Assembly (NCBI GenBank): GCA_020847375.1
Contig: JADLCB010000028.1
Location: 1-32,292, forward strand
DNA from: Phycisphaerales bacterium
Lineage (GTDB): Bacteria; Planctomycetota; Phycisphaerae; Tepidisphaerales; Tepidisphaeraceae
Direction: 5' to 3'
DNA: 32,292 bases
Below the pieces are notes generated by a model. It did no database searches. It worked only from the letters and a program-made list of their open reading frames with translations, and was not told the origin of the DNA. The position numbers were made by a program, and so were the translations under genes. How positions within the stretch are numbered: the first letter of the stretch is position 1; the number at the start of each line of letters is the position of its first letter. Of the stretch, positions 7,701-15,482 are shown piece by piece.

Positions 7701-8782
7701 AAGGTCTGGCAACGGGTGGAACCGGTTACGCCAATCAGGCAGGGCTGTTCGCCAGCGGGCAGATTCGCGTGATAACCAATCGCGACGGTGGCGACATTCG
7801 CGGGCCGATCGTCTCCCAACAGCAGATCGGCGGTATCACGCTGAACAACGGTTCGATCATCAACACCAATATCGGGGTTGTTAGCAGCTTCCCGATGGTG
7901 AGTAATTTCTCCTCCAGCACAAGCGTCACCGGCGACATGGGCCCGATCACGGTGCGCGGCAACGGCGGCATCATCGGAACGGCTGTCCGCGCCAGTAACA
8001 TTGCTTCGATTTACGTGCCCGATGGCTTTGGCATCTTTACCTCCGGGTTCCACACCTCGGGAACTGGTCGCATCGAGCGCGTTGTGGCTGGCGGTTATGG
8101 CCTGCGCAATGTAACCGTCAGCGGCGGTGGTTCGATCACCCAGGTCAACGCGACCGGCACGGGCGGCCAGCTTGATTCAGCGCTCTATTCTTCGCAGGTG
8201 CGGCTGAGCGAGCTGGGGTATCGGGTCGATCCCAATTCCGGCACCGTGCTCAATCGTCTGAACGATCTGCACGCTTATCTGGGTACGACGAAAAACCACC
8301 GCACCATCGAAAATGTCACCAACAGCGGCATTATCGAAGACACGACAGTCAATGGCGCGATGGCCCTGAACGCCGTCTACGCCAATCGCATCCGGCGCAG
8401 CAGCTTCAGCTTCGCCAACAGCGTTGATCTGTTCCAGACCCGCGGGCCAATCCGCGATGTCACGATCAACACCGGCCGGTTGAATAAGGCCGTCATTGGT
8501 GGGGATGTCGCTGACACCCTGATCAATGTTTCCGGGCCGATCACCGATTTTTATGTTGTCGGTTCGATCGATGCCGGTTCGACCATCCGAGCGATCGGCG
8601 GCAGCGGCAGCATTGGTCGCTTCCAGACGCTGCGCTCACTGGCTGGCGATATCCAAACCACTGGTATTATCAACACCCTGGCGGTGAAGAATGATATTCT
8701 GGCCACCAGCCGGATTGAGGCGGAGGATATTCTGACCCGCTACATCGGCGGTACTGTTTTCGGCCAGATTGTCATTGGTTGA
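4736..8782 (+). CDS. Giant surface protein with LEPR-XLL-type N-terminus and PPC-like domain
   Basis: A 1348-residue protein, probably exported. Residues about 20-30 read LESLEQRRLL, the L-E-x-L-E-x-R-x-L-L motif found near the N-terminus of many large planctomycete extracellular proteins in place of an ordinary signal peptide. Residues about 355-490 resemble a bacterial pre-peptidase C-terminal (PPC) beta domain: D-T-P-Q-I-L start, DDPTDFYGLALLAGEKVQVSI, VYDPDGR, PGIYRFAV. The rest is G/N/S/T-rich with many short I-x-N/G-I strands separated by G-N-V or G-G-I turns, suggesting a beta-helix. I see no catalytic motif and no obvious C-terminal anchor; the chain ends in FGQIVIG. The ATG at 4736 is preceded by GAGGAAAG with good spacing. 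It is a single-gene unit closed by a strong terminator. Role in adhesion or cell envelope is inferred. Confidence 0.85.
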   Translation: MTSRRSVSKHQQTTNQHPSVLESLEQRRLLTTLHGGDSFIYKDASDNLMLIRLSGNIEAEFLAAVVNPDNNFIHPSNLVPGALEDADGADLFAIYVTRADLNSYISVVQVDDEGHATPFGDPVSLNVRPASGGDWVSVSGAEGSGAGFLGARTVDLEATANYDESDRPLLAMGLPVSGWGVIPPQPGNYIKAGLSVNNGYSLGRFVFDGTITGFVNYTGSANDFYAGNLFTGDARGSSAGQISFNDNFNVAGDIRNILIKGFVGTDGSSDGLSPDDLSGLNYWTGVDVQVRGTLGQFRAASHIATSIDVRNALAGPFLTSPQQEIEYKIPSGSITESLPTARLGARDPAAAAFFNNDTFDTPQILASVSDPVFGGAPGARVVGNIRAIDDPTDFYGLALLAGEKVQVSIVSAHTTALAPIVGVYDPDGRFIASNFNDRLPLETLNQPFQFTADRPGIYRFAVGEQYLQAGIQTDDMSIYGDYSLRIQNNANIALGGVVSDDGNILSFATSTTGPTITVWRGDFGAMQVGNTLMSFPRNSISVPFGNLRAVVGENLAWINGDTVRGVNFSVPYGTVGLLQSTDGDLAVNPSQFDSIGGNFQIIDAGGTLYGNLYTRQGIGVIRAHDVDNNVSISVNTDNSGRDGMISLIDVSGNWGTRATSGPRIDTNAGGNVGYVRIGGQIRRDGRFGSGLTRADNTFTVPAGQSINITDDSGIIVNIAPNLRPNPQYIPGFVNPSNPNDLRMQPYLGKPANFTVTTLPIYGSGGSAIVNVTSDRSLVFSSNNPSRDLLHTEIGQVVFTAGGAPVIMQPVYEKGTGPGTRFPNEPPIGDAPALDPNAALDVSLYVQGPSPISILETAFGAAGEDDLDELEPANMIQNVSGGDMPIIRASSIGNLYGSSIGTARLTTASTSLLPGGEPLYPDEYPFINERLGVLTGNVINIAATQQIGNVSAGLVGSVVPNSDNIDLPYVFEGLVGTIKATELRYVDIGEGLATGGTGYANQAGLFASGQIRVITNRDGGDIRGPIVSQQQIGGITLNNGSIINTNIGVVSSFPMVSNFSSSTSVTGDMGPITVRGNGGIIGTAVRASNIASIYVPDGFGIFTSGFHTSGTGRIERVVAGGYGLRNVTVSGGGSITQVNATGTGGQLDSALYSSQVRLSELGYRVDPNSGTVLNRLNDLHAYLGTTKNHRTIENVTNSGIIEDTTVNGAMALNAVYANRIRRSSFSFANSVDLFQTRGPIRDVTINTGRLNKAVIGGDVADTLINVSGPITDFYVVGSIDAGSTIRAIGGSGSIGRFQTLRSLAGDIQTTGIINTLAVKNDILATSRIEAEDILTRYIGGTVFGQIVIG

Positions 8783-8815
8783 TTGGTCTCGTTTTCAAGT
8801 TGCGTATCCATCCAT

Positions 8816-8857
8816 ACGTCGCGTATTCATGGCGAACCATGATGCGCGGCGTTTTTT
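8816..8857 (+). terminator. Strong intrinsic terminator of the surface-protein gene
   Basis: A long hairpin starts ACGTCGCGTAT (8816-8826) and closes with a CGAA loop flanked by CATGG and CCATG. The right arm ATGCGCGGCGT ends at 8852, and six T residues occupy 8852-8857. There is one bulged T and two G-T pairs in about 16 pairs. It lies 34 bases after the stop codon. The left flank has no A-run, so it works only for plus-strand transcription. Confidence 0.85.
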
Positions 8858-8902
8858 ATTTCCCGCGCCACCCAACAACCGTACCGCGACCATCGGCCTG
8901 CC

Positions 8903-9751
8903 TCACTGCATCAATCCGCGCAGCACGTCCAGATTGACCGCATCCCACAATCGCCCCTGTTCATTTTTACCCTTGGGCGTTTCAAGAATCTTCGGAATGT
9001 TTGCAAACAGCGCATCACGAACAATTGGCCGGAATCCCTCCACGCCCACAAACCCGCAGCCGATATGTTCATGTCGATCGACCCGGCTGCCCAAATCTTT
9101 TTTGGAATCATTCAAATGCCACACTTTCACACGCTGCAGCCCGATAGTCTGATCGACCTCCCTGCGAAACTTCTCATATGTCCCGCCGCGAAAATCATAT
9201 CCCCCCGCCAGCAGATGAGCCGTATCCAGACAAACCCCCAGGCGCTGCGGCTGCTTCACCTGCGCAATCACAAACGCCAGATGTTCCAGTTTATATCCCA
9301 GCGAGCTGCCCTGCCCCGCCGTCGATTCCAGGCAGGTCATGACTGATTCATCCGTCAGCGCTGCATGCACTTGATCCAGCGCTTTGACGATGCGCTGCAA
9401 TCCCACCTCCTCGCCGCTGCCCATGTGCGCTCCGGGATGCGCTACGAGGTACGGTATTTTCAGTGCTGCACAACGCCGCAGCTCCTCGGTAAACAACTCC
9501 TGACTCTTGTTCCAAAGTGCATCATCCGGCGAAGCCAGATTGATCAGATACGACCCATGCGACACGGTCTGCGTAAAGCCCATCCGCGCACACTCGCTTT
9601 GCCACACCTCTACCGCCTGCGCCGACAGCGGCGCAGCGCGCCACTGCTGCTGATTTTTGGTAAAGACCTGTACCGTCTGCATCCCCAGCTCGTGCGCCTC
9701 GTGCAGTGCATTCTGCATCCCCCCGGCAATTGATAAATGCGATCCGAACAT
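8903..9751 (-). CDS. nfo: Deoxyribonuclease IV (AP endonuclease)
   Basis: Endonuclease IV cleaves DNA 5' to abasic sites during base-excision repair, using three zinc ions in a TIM barrel. The 282-residue product has the full set of family motifs: GSHLSIAGG at the start, VAHPGAHMGSG, VMTCLESTAGQG (metal-binding Glu), VCLDTAHLLAGGYD, WHLNDSKKDLGSRVDRHEHIGCG, and ILETPKG near the end (last metal Glu). The length matches the usual 280 to 285 residues. The start MFGSHLS is the normal beginning of the family. The gene stands alone, convergent to the surface-protein gene, with no clear terminator of its own in the 46 bases after that gene's T-run. Confidence 0.95.
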   Translation of the reverse strand: MFGSHLSIAGGMQNALHEAHELGMQTVQVFTKNQQQWRAAPLSAQAVEVWQSECARMGFTQTVSHGSYLINLASPDDALWNKSQELFTEELRRCAALKIPYLVAHPGAHMGSGEEVGLQRIVKALDQVHAALTDESVMTCLESTAGQGSSLGYKLEHLAFVIAQVKQPQRLGVCLDTAHLLAGGYDFRGGTYEKFRREVDQTIGLQRVKVWHLNDSKKDLGSRVDRHEHIGCGFVGVEGFRPIVRDALFANIPKILETPKGKNEQGRLWDAVNLDVLRGLMQ

Positions 9752-9954
9752 TGTTGTCGTTCACTCCATGCTGCTTGTATCGGCGTCTGCCCATCGGCTG
9801 GGCAATTTCATTCATACTGCTTATCTATTGCCACCAATCCATTTCTCGCCGGCGCCGCCTATATTTTGTATTTTCGCTTTTTCAGTGGTGATTTGAACTA
9901 TACACAACTCGACGCTAAACTGCTGCCTCAGCGGCTGAGCATTTCAGCCCCGCC

Positions 9955-10026
9955 GCCGGAGTAGCTCAACGGCAGAGCACCGCTTTCGTAAAGCGGGGGT
10001 TGTGGGTTCAAATCCCACCTTCGGCT
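9955..10026 (+). tRNA. tRNA-Thr (CGT)
   Basis: A complete cloverleaf. The acceptor stem is GCCGGAG/CTTCGGC with two G-T/A-T adjustments, and the D arm GCTC-AACGGCA-GAGC. The anticodon arm is CCGCT-TTCGTAA-AGCGG with anticodon CGT reading ACG. The T arm is GTGGG-TTCAAAT-CCCAC, and the discriminator is T. CCA is not encoded. Confidence 0.95.
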
Positions 10027-10285
10027 ATTTTCGCCCGACGGTTTCGATTCATCATTTATAGCATTCCCCGTGACAAAAAAGTCATGTAAATCCCGCGTCG
10101 CCCGATAGTGCCGCGCTGTGTCCGTCAGCCGTCATGGGTTATTCTGGGCAACCCCGTTGTAATCAACGATCGACCGATAAATCCGCTTTCGCTGCCAATT
10201 TGCCGGGCCAGCCGACCGATACCCGTGGCCATGGCATTTAGCGCTTTATTGATTAAACCTGCCATCAAAACGGGCCGATGTAGAT

Positions 10286-10366
10286 ATCAGGCTGTGGGTC
10301 TCCAACCATTTGGTTGGGCAGCCTGATTGAGGCACCCGCGTTACGGCGAGCGCGGGTGCTTTTTTT
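10286..10366 (+). ncRNA. Candidate small RNA 3' end: nested hairpin plus terminator
   Basis: The 472 bases between tRNA-Thr and the M48 gene contain no credible protein frame. Their right part is highly structured. ATCAGGCTG (10286-10294) pairs perfectly with CAGCCTGAT (10319-10327). Inside it lies CCAACC-ATTT-GGTTGG (10302-10317), with a seven-base bulge TGGGTCT on the left side. The intrinsic terminator follows five bases later. This is how a small RNA or an attenuated leader ends. No known riboswitch, 6S, SRP or tmRNA signature was recognised. The 5' end is unknown, and 10027-10285 shows nothing I can name. Confidence 0.45.
10332..10366 (+). terminator. Strong intrinsic terminator upstream of the M48 gene
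   Basis: GCACCCGCG (10332-10340) and CGCGGGTGC (10351-10359) form nine perfect G/C-rich pairs around a ten-base loop, followed by seven T residues (10360-10366). It lies about 305 bases after tRNA-Thr and 132 bases before the M48 start, so it ends an unannotated transcript or acts as a leader attenuator. Confidence 0.9.
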
Positions 10367-10498
10367 GTGCGCACAGATCGCTCATTTCCCTTATTATCCT
10401 GATAACTACGGCGATGTCGCACCGGCTGCTGATCGGTTGGCAGCCAAGGCGCGGCAGCATAAATTAGCAGGCGTCTCGTCAGTTGATTGGAGCTTTTC

Positions 10499-11671
10499 AT
10501 GTTGAGAACCATTTTTTCCGTGCGCGGGATTGCAGGTGTGTTGGCGCTGATGGGTGCGGTAATCCTCAGTGGCTGCGCCAGTGACTCGTCCGTCATCAGC
10601 CAGGCCAATGAGATGAACAGTGCGCTGCAGCCGGCGATTGTCACCGATCCGGTTCTCAGCCAGTACATCCAAAAAGTCGGCGACCGGATTATTGACGCTG
10701 CCGGCGAGATGTATCGCCAGGGTTACGGCCCGGCGGCGCAGGTGGATGAGGATTCACAATGGATGTTCTCTCAGAAGATGCAGTTCCATTTCGTCAACAG
10801 CAAAACGCTCAACGCATTCACCACCGGCGGCGAGCACATGTACGTCTATACGGAGCTGTTCCAGAAAACCCGCAACGAAAATGAACTGGCCACGGTTATG
10901 GCGCACGAATTCGCGCACGTTTACGGGCGGCATGTGCAAAAAGGGATGAATCGTCAGTATGGGGTTCTACTGGCGACCGTCGGTGCCGGGGCAGCCGGTT
11001 ACGCGCTGGGCGACAAGTCCAATCGCGAAACCTACGCGGGTCTGGCGGCTGGCGGGGCCATGCTGGCTGGGCAGTTGCTCAACGCCGGCTTCACGCGCGG
11101 GGATGAAGCCGAGGCGGATGAAATGGGGTTTGAGTTTTACATCCGGGCGGGTTACGACCCCGATCACTTCGGCGACTTTTTCCAGCGCATGATCGACCTG
11201 GGGCTGGACAAAGGCAGCGATGGCGTGGGCAAATATCTCAGCGATCACCCCAGCCTTAAAAGCCGCGTGGAACTGGCGCACAAGCGCGCCGCTGAGTTGT
11301 CGCCCCAAGTCAAACAGCAGATGGAGCGGCCTGATGTGGCCAGCGCGGCCCAATATGCCCAGTTGCAGCAGCGGTCGATCCAGGTCGGCGCCAGTATGCC
11401 CAATGACACCACACTCGGCGCTGTCAGTGAACTGTTGCAGGCCCTGCCGCGTTCGTGCCTGACACCCGTTATCTTCCCGGATCAGGAACGGGCAGCCGAA
11501 GAACTGGAGGAGCGCGCCCACCAGCAGGAACAACTGCAAAATGGGCAACAACGACAGCAGGAGCTGAATCGCCAGCAGCAGGAAAAGAAAAAAGCAAAAT
11601 CGGCAAAATCCGCTCCGCAGCAAGCCGGACAGCTTTCACAATCTCCGCCAAGCTATCGGTCAGGCCAATAG
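10499..11671 (+). CDS. M48-family metallopeptidase, lipoprotein
   Basis: A zinc peptidase of the M48 (Ste24/BepA-LoiP) family, expected in the cell envelope for protein quality control. The 390-residue product begins with a lipoprotein signal: hydrophobic stretch residues 10-23, then LSGC with the lipidated Cys26. The active site HEFAH is at residues 136-140 (VMAHEFAHVYGRH). The third zinc ligand lies in the downstream EAEADEMGFEF segment, preceded by the expected Gly/Ala-rich region. The C-terminal about 60 residues are Gln/Glu/Lys-rich and probably unstructured. The ATG at 10499 has GGAG six bases upstream. A TTG twelve bases earlier overlaps that site and is less likely. The strong terminator at 10332-10366 separates it from upstream transcription. 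Confidence 0.92.
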   Translation: MLRTIFSVRGIAGVLALMGAVILSGCASDSSVISQANEMNSALQPAIVTDPVLSQYIQKVGDRIIDAAGEMYRQGYGPAAQVDEDSQWMFSQKMQFHFVNSKTLNAFTTGGEHMYVYTELFQKTRNENELATVMAHEFAHVYGRHVQKGMNRQYGVLLATVGAGAAGYALGDKSNRETYAGLAAGGAMLAGQLLNAGFTRGDEAEADEMGFEFYIRAGYDPDHFGDFFQRMIDLGLDKGSDGVGKYLSDHPSLKSRVELAHKRAAELSPQVKQQMERPDVASAAQYAQLQQRSIQVGASMPNDTTLGAVSELLQALPRSCLTPVIFPDQERAAEELEERAHQQEQLQNGQQRQQELNRQQQEKKKAKSAKSAPQQAGQLSQSPPSYRSGQ

Positions 11672-11826
11672 CGTCCAGGCTGCAAAACGGTCGAGATGGC
11701 CGCCAACAGGCTGATTTCAGGCATTTTCCGCCTTCGAGTGGTTCGGAGGTAAAGATTTTATTTGTTTTGAACACTCTTTATTTTTGCTCGTCTTATTGGG
11801 ATCGGATAGGGTAAAATACAGCGATG

Positions 11827-11850
11827 GGCACGGGTTGATATCGCCGTGCC
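11827..11850 (+). promoter_or_regulatory. Leader hairpin before the FHA gene
   Basis: GGCACGG (11827-11833) and CCGTGCC (11844-11850) form a seven-pair stem in the leader, 30 bases before the FHA start. TAAAAT at about 11811-11816 may be a -10 element, but no good -35 was found at the right distance. Confidence 0.3.
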
Positions 11851-11880
11851 GCGACGCATCTCCTTTGAAGGACAAGAGCT

Positions 11881-12549
11881 ATGCAGGTTGTGCTGGTCAT
11901 GTTTCGAGCCGACGATCAACGCCGTAGTTTTGCGCTGCCGCGCCAGATTACGGTCATTGGTCGCCGCGAAGATTGCGACCTGCGCATTCCGCTGGGCGAT
12001 GTGTCGCGCAAACACTGCCGGTTGATTCAAAATGGCAATGAGCTGCAACTTGAAGACCTGGGCAGCAGCAATGGAACCTATCACAATGGTCAGCGCATTC
12101 AGGAAACGGTGATTGCGCCTGGCGATACGATCCAGATCGGCCCGGCTGTTTTTGTTGTGCAGATCAACGGCGTGCCGGATGACGAAAATCTTCAGCCCTT
12201 CAATAATCAGGCTGCCTCGGCGTTGTCCTCAAGCACCCTGGCGGGCAATCAGCTCCATGATGCAGAACCGGCCGAAGCTGAGGCAGCCGCACCACCTGCA
12301 CCACCGGCGCCCCCCAGAGTTGCGCCAGCGACCAAACCACCGGCTGCGGCGTCAGCCGAGATCATCTCTGAGTCGTCCGATGATTCCAACATCTTGACGG
12401 ATCCGGCCGAAATGCTCAATGGGGTCGAAGGTGGCGCGGATGATCTGGTCGATTTCACCGTTCTGGATGATGCTGAGAATCACGGCAGCGATGATCTGCA
12501 CGTGCCCATCACGCTGGATATTGAGGATGATCAGCAGGATCAGACCTGA
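11881..12549 (+). CDS. FHA-domain protein with acidic tail
   Basis: FHA domains bind phosphothreonine peptides and commonly act as adaptors for Ser/Thr kinase signalling. Residues about 1-98 of this 222-residue protein form one FHA domain with the expected order: GRREDCDLRIP (the phosphate-contacting GR), VSRKHCRL (S-x-x-H), and LGSSNGTYHNGQRI (S-S-N-G-T). The remaining 120 residues are an Ala/Pro-rich linker followed by a strongly acidic segment (many D and E) with no recognised domain and no membrane helix. So it is probably a cytoplasmic adaptor. GAAGGA upstream of the ATG at 11881 supports the start. It follows the M48 gene in the same direction, but a 209-base gap suggests a separate unit. 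The partner kinase is not in the window. Confidence 0.88.
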   Translation: MQVVLVMFRADDQRRSFALPRQITVIGRREDCDLRIPLGDVSRKHCRLIQNGNELQLEDLGSSNGTYHNGQRIQETVIAPGDTIQIGPAVFVVQINGVPDDENLQPFNNQAASALSSSTLAGNQLHDAEPAEAEAAAPPAPPAPPRVAPATKPPAAASAEIISESSDDSNILTDPAEMLNGVEGGADDLVDFTVLDDAENHGSDDLHVPITLDIEDDQQDQT

Positions 12550-12642
12550 TCAACCGCAGTAGGCTTGGCTTGCCATTTCCACTTGGCTTTATTCACTCAA
12601 AGGCGCGTCCCTCGCGCTGCATGGTCTGATTGTGCCGCTCAT

Positions 12643-13002
12643 TCATCCGGCATACTCACAGCTTGATGTACAGGTCTCGTAGACGACGATCCTGACCAAA
12701 AGCGGCAACACCGGTTTAACACGATCGTAAATCCATTTCGCCAGCACTTCGCTGGTTGGATTCTCCAGACCGGAAATATCATTGAGGTAATAGTGATCCA
12801 ATTGTTGGATCAAGGGGGCACAGGCTGAAGTGATCTCGCCATAATCCGCCAAGTAACCCTTGCCCGAATCAACCTCCCCTTCAATCACCACATCAAACCG
12901 ATACGAATGTCCGTGCAACCGGCGGCACTTATGCCCCGGCGGAAAGGTGGGTAGATCGTGGGCGGCTTCAAATCGAAATTGCTTGATCAATTTTACATGC
13001 AT
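12643..13002 (-). CDS. queD: 6-carboxy-5,6,7,8-tetrahydropterin synthase (QueD/PTPS family)
   Basis: QueD converts dihydroneopterin triphosphate to 6-carboxytetrahydropterin, the first committed step to queuosine and other 7-deazaguanines. From the chosen start the product has 119 residues. The zinc ligands are visible as His15 (FEAAHDL) and His30/His32 in LHGHSY, the catalytic Cys26 precedes them (HKCRRLHGH), and DYGEI, QLDHYYLND, NPTSEVLAKWI and the final VYETCTSSCEY match the family. The frame runs eight codons further upstream to 13026, but MHVKLIKQFRFEAAH is the normal beginning. TATAAT on the minus strand at about 13012-13017 would then put the transcript start almost at the ATG, giving a nearly leaderless message; this is only suggestive. 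No other queuosine genes are present. Confidence 0.88.
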   Translation of the reverse strand: MHVKLIKQFRFEAAHDLPTFPPGHKCRRLHGHSYRFDVVIEGEVDSGKGYLADYGEITSACAPLIQQLDHYYLNDISGLENPTSEVLAKWIYDRVKPVLPLLVRIVVYETCTSSCEYAG

Positions 13003-13098
13003 AAGTCCGCCATTATACGTCATCAATCATCACGGGGACACGCGCGATGATTTGCGTCATAAAGCGGCGCTGGCCTGCGACATAATTTCACGATTTTC

Positions 13099-13134
13099 TC
13101 TGATTTTTCCTCTAAATCAGATACGCCTCATCTG
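13099..13134 (+). promoter_or_regulatory. Inverted repeats upstream of the hox operon (candidate operator)
   Basis: TCTGATTT (13099-13106) and AAATCAGA (13114-13121) are perfect eight-base inverted arms around a seven-base spacer. The right arm also pairs with a following ATCTG (CAGAT 13118-13122, ATCTG 13130-13134), so two alternative dyads overlap. The site lies about 130 bases before hoxE in the 236-base divergent queD/hoxE gap. No textbook promoter was found here. The sequence resembles no operator I know. Confidence 0.35.
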
Positions 13135-13262
13135 GTTTATCAGGAATAGGACATTTTTATCTTTTGTGGTTTGGGTTTCCTTGATACGCTTGGCTTTGAA
13201 AATAACGCCAGTATGCGATTGCTGCTGGCCGGTGTCGGACAGTTTATTCAAGGCAGTGCGAC

Positions 13263-13799
13263 ATGGTTTCTCCCACCGCGTCAACGCGACGTCCTGTACG
13301 AGCGAATCTTCCCCAACACGCCAGCGGCGACAATCGCTTCAAGATTCTGGAGGCGACGATGAAGCGCCATCAGTATCAGGCTGATTCGCTGATCGAAGTC
13401 CTGCACTCAGCCCAGCAGTTATTCGGCTACTTGGAAGACGGCCTATTGCTGTATATCGCACACAGTCTTCATGTTCCGCCCAGCCGCGTCTACGGCGTGG
13501 CCACCTTCTACCATTTTTTCAGTCTCAAACCGCAGGGTAAACATTCCTGCGTCATCTGTTTGGGCACCGCCTGCTACGTCAAAGGGGCTACCCAGCTCGT
13601 CGATGCGATCAGCCAGACGTACGGGATAAAGGCGGGCCAAACATCTGAGGATGGCCAGGTGTCGCTGCTGACAGCGCGCTGCGTGGGCGCATGCGGCATT
13701 GCCCCGGCAGTGGTGTACGACGGCACGGTCAGCGGGCATGGAACTTCTGAAAACGTGATCGAGAAGCTGAAAGGATGGCGTGAAGATGGAGCTGCCTGA
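13263..13799 (+). CDS. hoxE: NAD-linked [NiFe] hydrogenase, HoxE subunit
   Basis: HoxE is the small thioredoxin-fold [2Fe-2S] subunit of bidirectional hydrogenases, related to NuoE, and helps pass electrons between the diaphorase and its partners. The 178-residue product contains [35 protein letters not shown] at residues about 25-60, the usual HoxE/NuoE helical start. The cluster ligands follow: [12 protein letters not shown] (C-x4-C) and [11 protein letters not shown] (C-x3-C). The start at 13263 is preceded by AAGG at moderate distance; a later start is unlikely because it would remove the conserved SGDNRFKIL segment. It is the first gene of the hox-hyp unit and overlaps hoxF by up to 20 bases, implying coupled translation. 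Presence of hoxE is typical of cyanobacterial and related group 3d enzymes. Confidence 0.93.
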   Translation: MVSPTASTRRPVRANLPQHASGDNRFKILEATMKRHQYQADSLIEVLHSAQQLFGYLEDGLLLYIAHSLHVPPSRVYGVATFYHFFSLKPQGKHSCVICLGTACYVKGATQLVDAISQTYGIKAGQTSEDGQVSLLTARCVGACGIAPAVVYDGTVSGHGTSENVIEKLKGWREDGAA

Positions 13800-15420
13800 A
13801 CTGCACCAAATTGCGGAAAAAGAACGAGCCAGCCAAAAACCGATCCGCCTGCGCATCTGTGTCGCCGCCGGTTGCCAGTCATCCGGTTCGCTGGCAGTCA
13901 AAAAGAAACTGGAAGACACGGTCAAAGAGGCGGGCCTGTCGGACAAAGTGCAGGTGGTGGGCGTGGGCTGTCTGAAAATGTGCAGCCAAGGTCCGCTGGT
14001 ACAAGCCGACCCGACACAGACGCTTTACGCCAAGGTGGATGAAACGCAGGCTGCCGGCCTGGTTGGCGCGGTCAACGGCGGGCATTGCCATTGTGCGACG
14101 GTTGATCCAAACGATCCGTTCCTGGCGCATCAGTTTTCGATTGTGCTGGAAAACAGCGGGCTGATCGACCCCGAGCGGATTGAGTCTTACATCGCCGCCG
14201 AAGGATACGAAGGTCTGTATCACGTTCTGCGGGAAAAGACGCCAACGGAAATCGTGGAGACGGTTATCAAATCGGGATTGCGCGGTCGCGGCGGCGCGGG
14301 ATACCCCACTGGATTGAAGTGGGCATTGGTCGCCAAGATGCAAAGCCCGCGTAAGTTTGTGGTCTGCAATGCTGATGAAGGGGATCCCGGCGCATTCATG
14401 GATCGCAGCGTGCTGGAAAGCGACCCCCACCGCATCCTCGAAGGCATGGCGATTGCCGGTTACGCCATTGGCGCCACGCAGGGATATATTTATGTCCGCG
14501 GGGAATATCCGCTGGCGATCAAACGTCTGCAGGGGGCGATTCGTCAAGCCAAACGGCTGGGGATGCTGGGCGGTCATATTTTTGAATCGCCGTTCGATTT
14601 CAACATCGATTTACGCATCGGCGCTGGCGCGTTTGTCTGCGGCGAAGAAACCGCGTTGATGGCCAGCATCGAAGGCCGACGTGGCCAGCCACGACCGCGC
14701 CCGCCGTTTCCGGCTGAAAGCGGGCTATGGGGTCAGCCCACACTGATCAACAACGTCGAAACCTTCGCCAACATCCCCACGCTGATCCGCAAAGGCGCTG
14801 ATTGGTTCAGCGCCATCGGTACGGAAAAAAGCAAGGGAACCAAGGTTTTCGCCCTGGCGGGCAAGATCACCAACACCGGCCTGATCGAAGTGCCGATGGG
14901 CACGACACTCCGCCGGATCGTCGAGGAGATGGGTGGCGGTGTGGAAAATGGCGGCACGGTCAAGGCGGTGCAGACCGGCGGGCCGTCCGGTGGATGCATC
15001 CCGGCTGACAAACTCGATACACCGGTTGATTACGAATCGCTGGCGGCCATCGGTTCGATCATGGGTTCAGGTGGCATGATCGTGATGGATCAGAGCACCA
15101 ACATGGTGGATGTGGCCCGCTTTTTCATGGAATTCTGCATGGATGAAAGTTGCGGCAAATGCGCACCCTGTCGGGCGGGGACGGTGCAGATGTACCGCCT
15201 GCTGAGCAAGATCCGCGAGGGTCGCGGCACGCAGCAGGACATTGACATGCTCAACGGGCTATGCGACCTGCTGCGTAACACCAGCCTGTGCGGCCTGGGT
15301 CAGACCGCGCCGAATCCTACCCTCAGCACGCTGCGCTATTTCCGCCATGAATATGAACAGTTGCTGACGGACAGCACCGTCAACGGACAGTTACCGAAAC
15401 ATCCGGCCAATACCACCTGA
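13780..15420 (+). CDS. hoxF: NAD-linked [NiFe] hydrogenase, HoxF diaphorase subunit
   Basis: HoxF is the flavoprotein subunit that binds FMN and NAD(H), equivalent to NuoF. This 546-residue product has an N-terminal thioredoxin-like [2Fe-2S] domain ([11 protein letters not shown] and [11 protein letters not shown], residues about 25-70). The NuoF core follows, with [13 protein letters not shown] for the nucleotide/FMN site, [14 protein letters not shown], and the SLBB-like segment ([19 protein letters not shown]). The C-terminal [4Fe-4S] site is [13 protein letters not shown], with the fourth Cys in [12 protein letters not shown]. All expected ligands are present. The GTG at 13780 has AAAGGA closely upstream; an ATG at 13786 is an equally good start. 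It overlaps hoxE and precedes hoxU by 62 bases, the widest gap among the hydrogenase diaphorase genes. Confidence 0.95.
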   Translation: MKMELPELHQIAEKERASQKPIRLRICVAAGCQSSGSLAVKKKLEDTVKEAGLSDKVQVVGVGCLKMCSQGPLVQADPTQTLYAKVDETQAAGLVGAVNGGHCHCATVDPNDPFLAHQFSIVLENSGLIDPERIESYIAAEGYEGLYHVLREKTPTEIVETVIKSGLRGRGGAGYPTGLKWALVAKMQSPRKFVVCNADEGDPGAFMDRSVLESDPHRILEGMAIAGYAIGATQGYIYVRGEYPLAIKRLQGAIRQAKRLGMLGGHIFESPFDFNIDLRIGAGAFVCGEETALMASIEGRRGQPRPRPPFPAESGLWGQPTLINNVETFANIPTLIRKGADWFSAIGTEKSKGTKVFALAGKITNTGLIEVPMGTTLRRIVEEMGGGVENGGTVKAVQTGGPSGGCIPADKLDTPVDYESLAAIGSIMGSGGMIVMDQSTNMVDVARFFMEFCMDESCGKCAPCRAGTVQMYRLLSKIREGRGTQQDIDMLNGLCDLLRNTSLCGLGQTAPNPTLSTLRYFRHEYEQLLTDSTVNGQLPKHPANTT

Positions 15421-15482
15421 AGGCGGGTGGCGACGCTGGGTGGGCCTGCTGATTGAAGCAAACGACGGAACACGAGGACATT

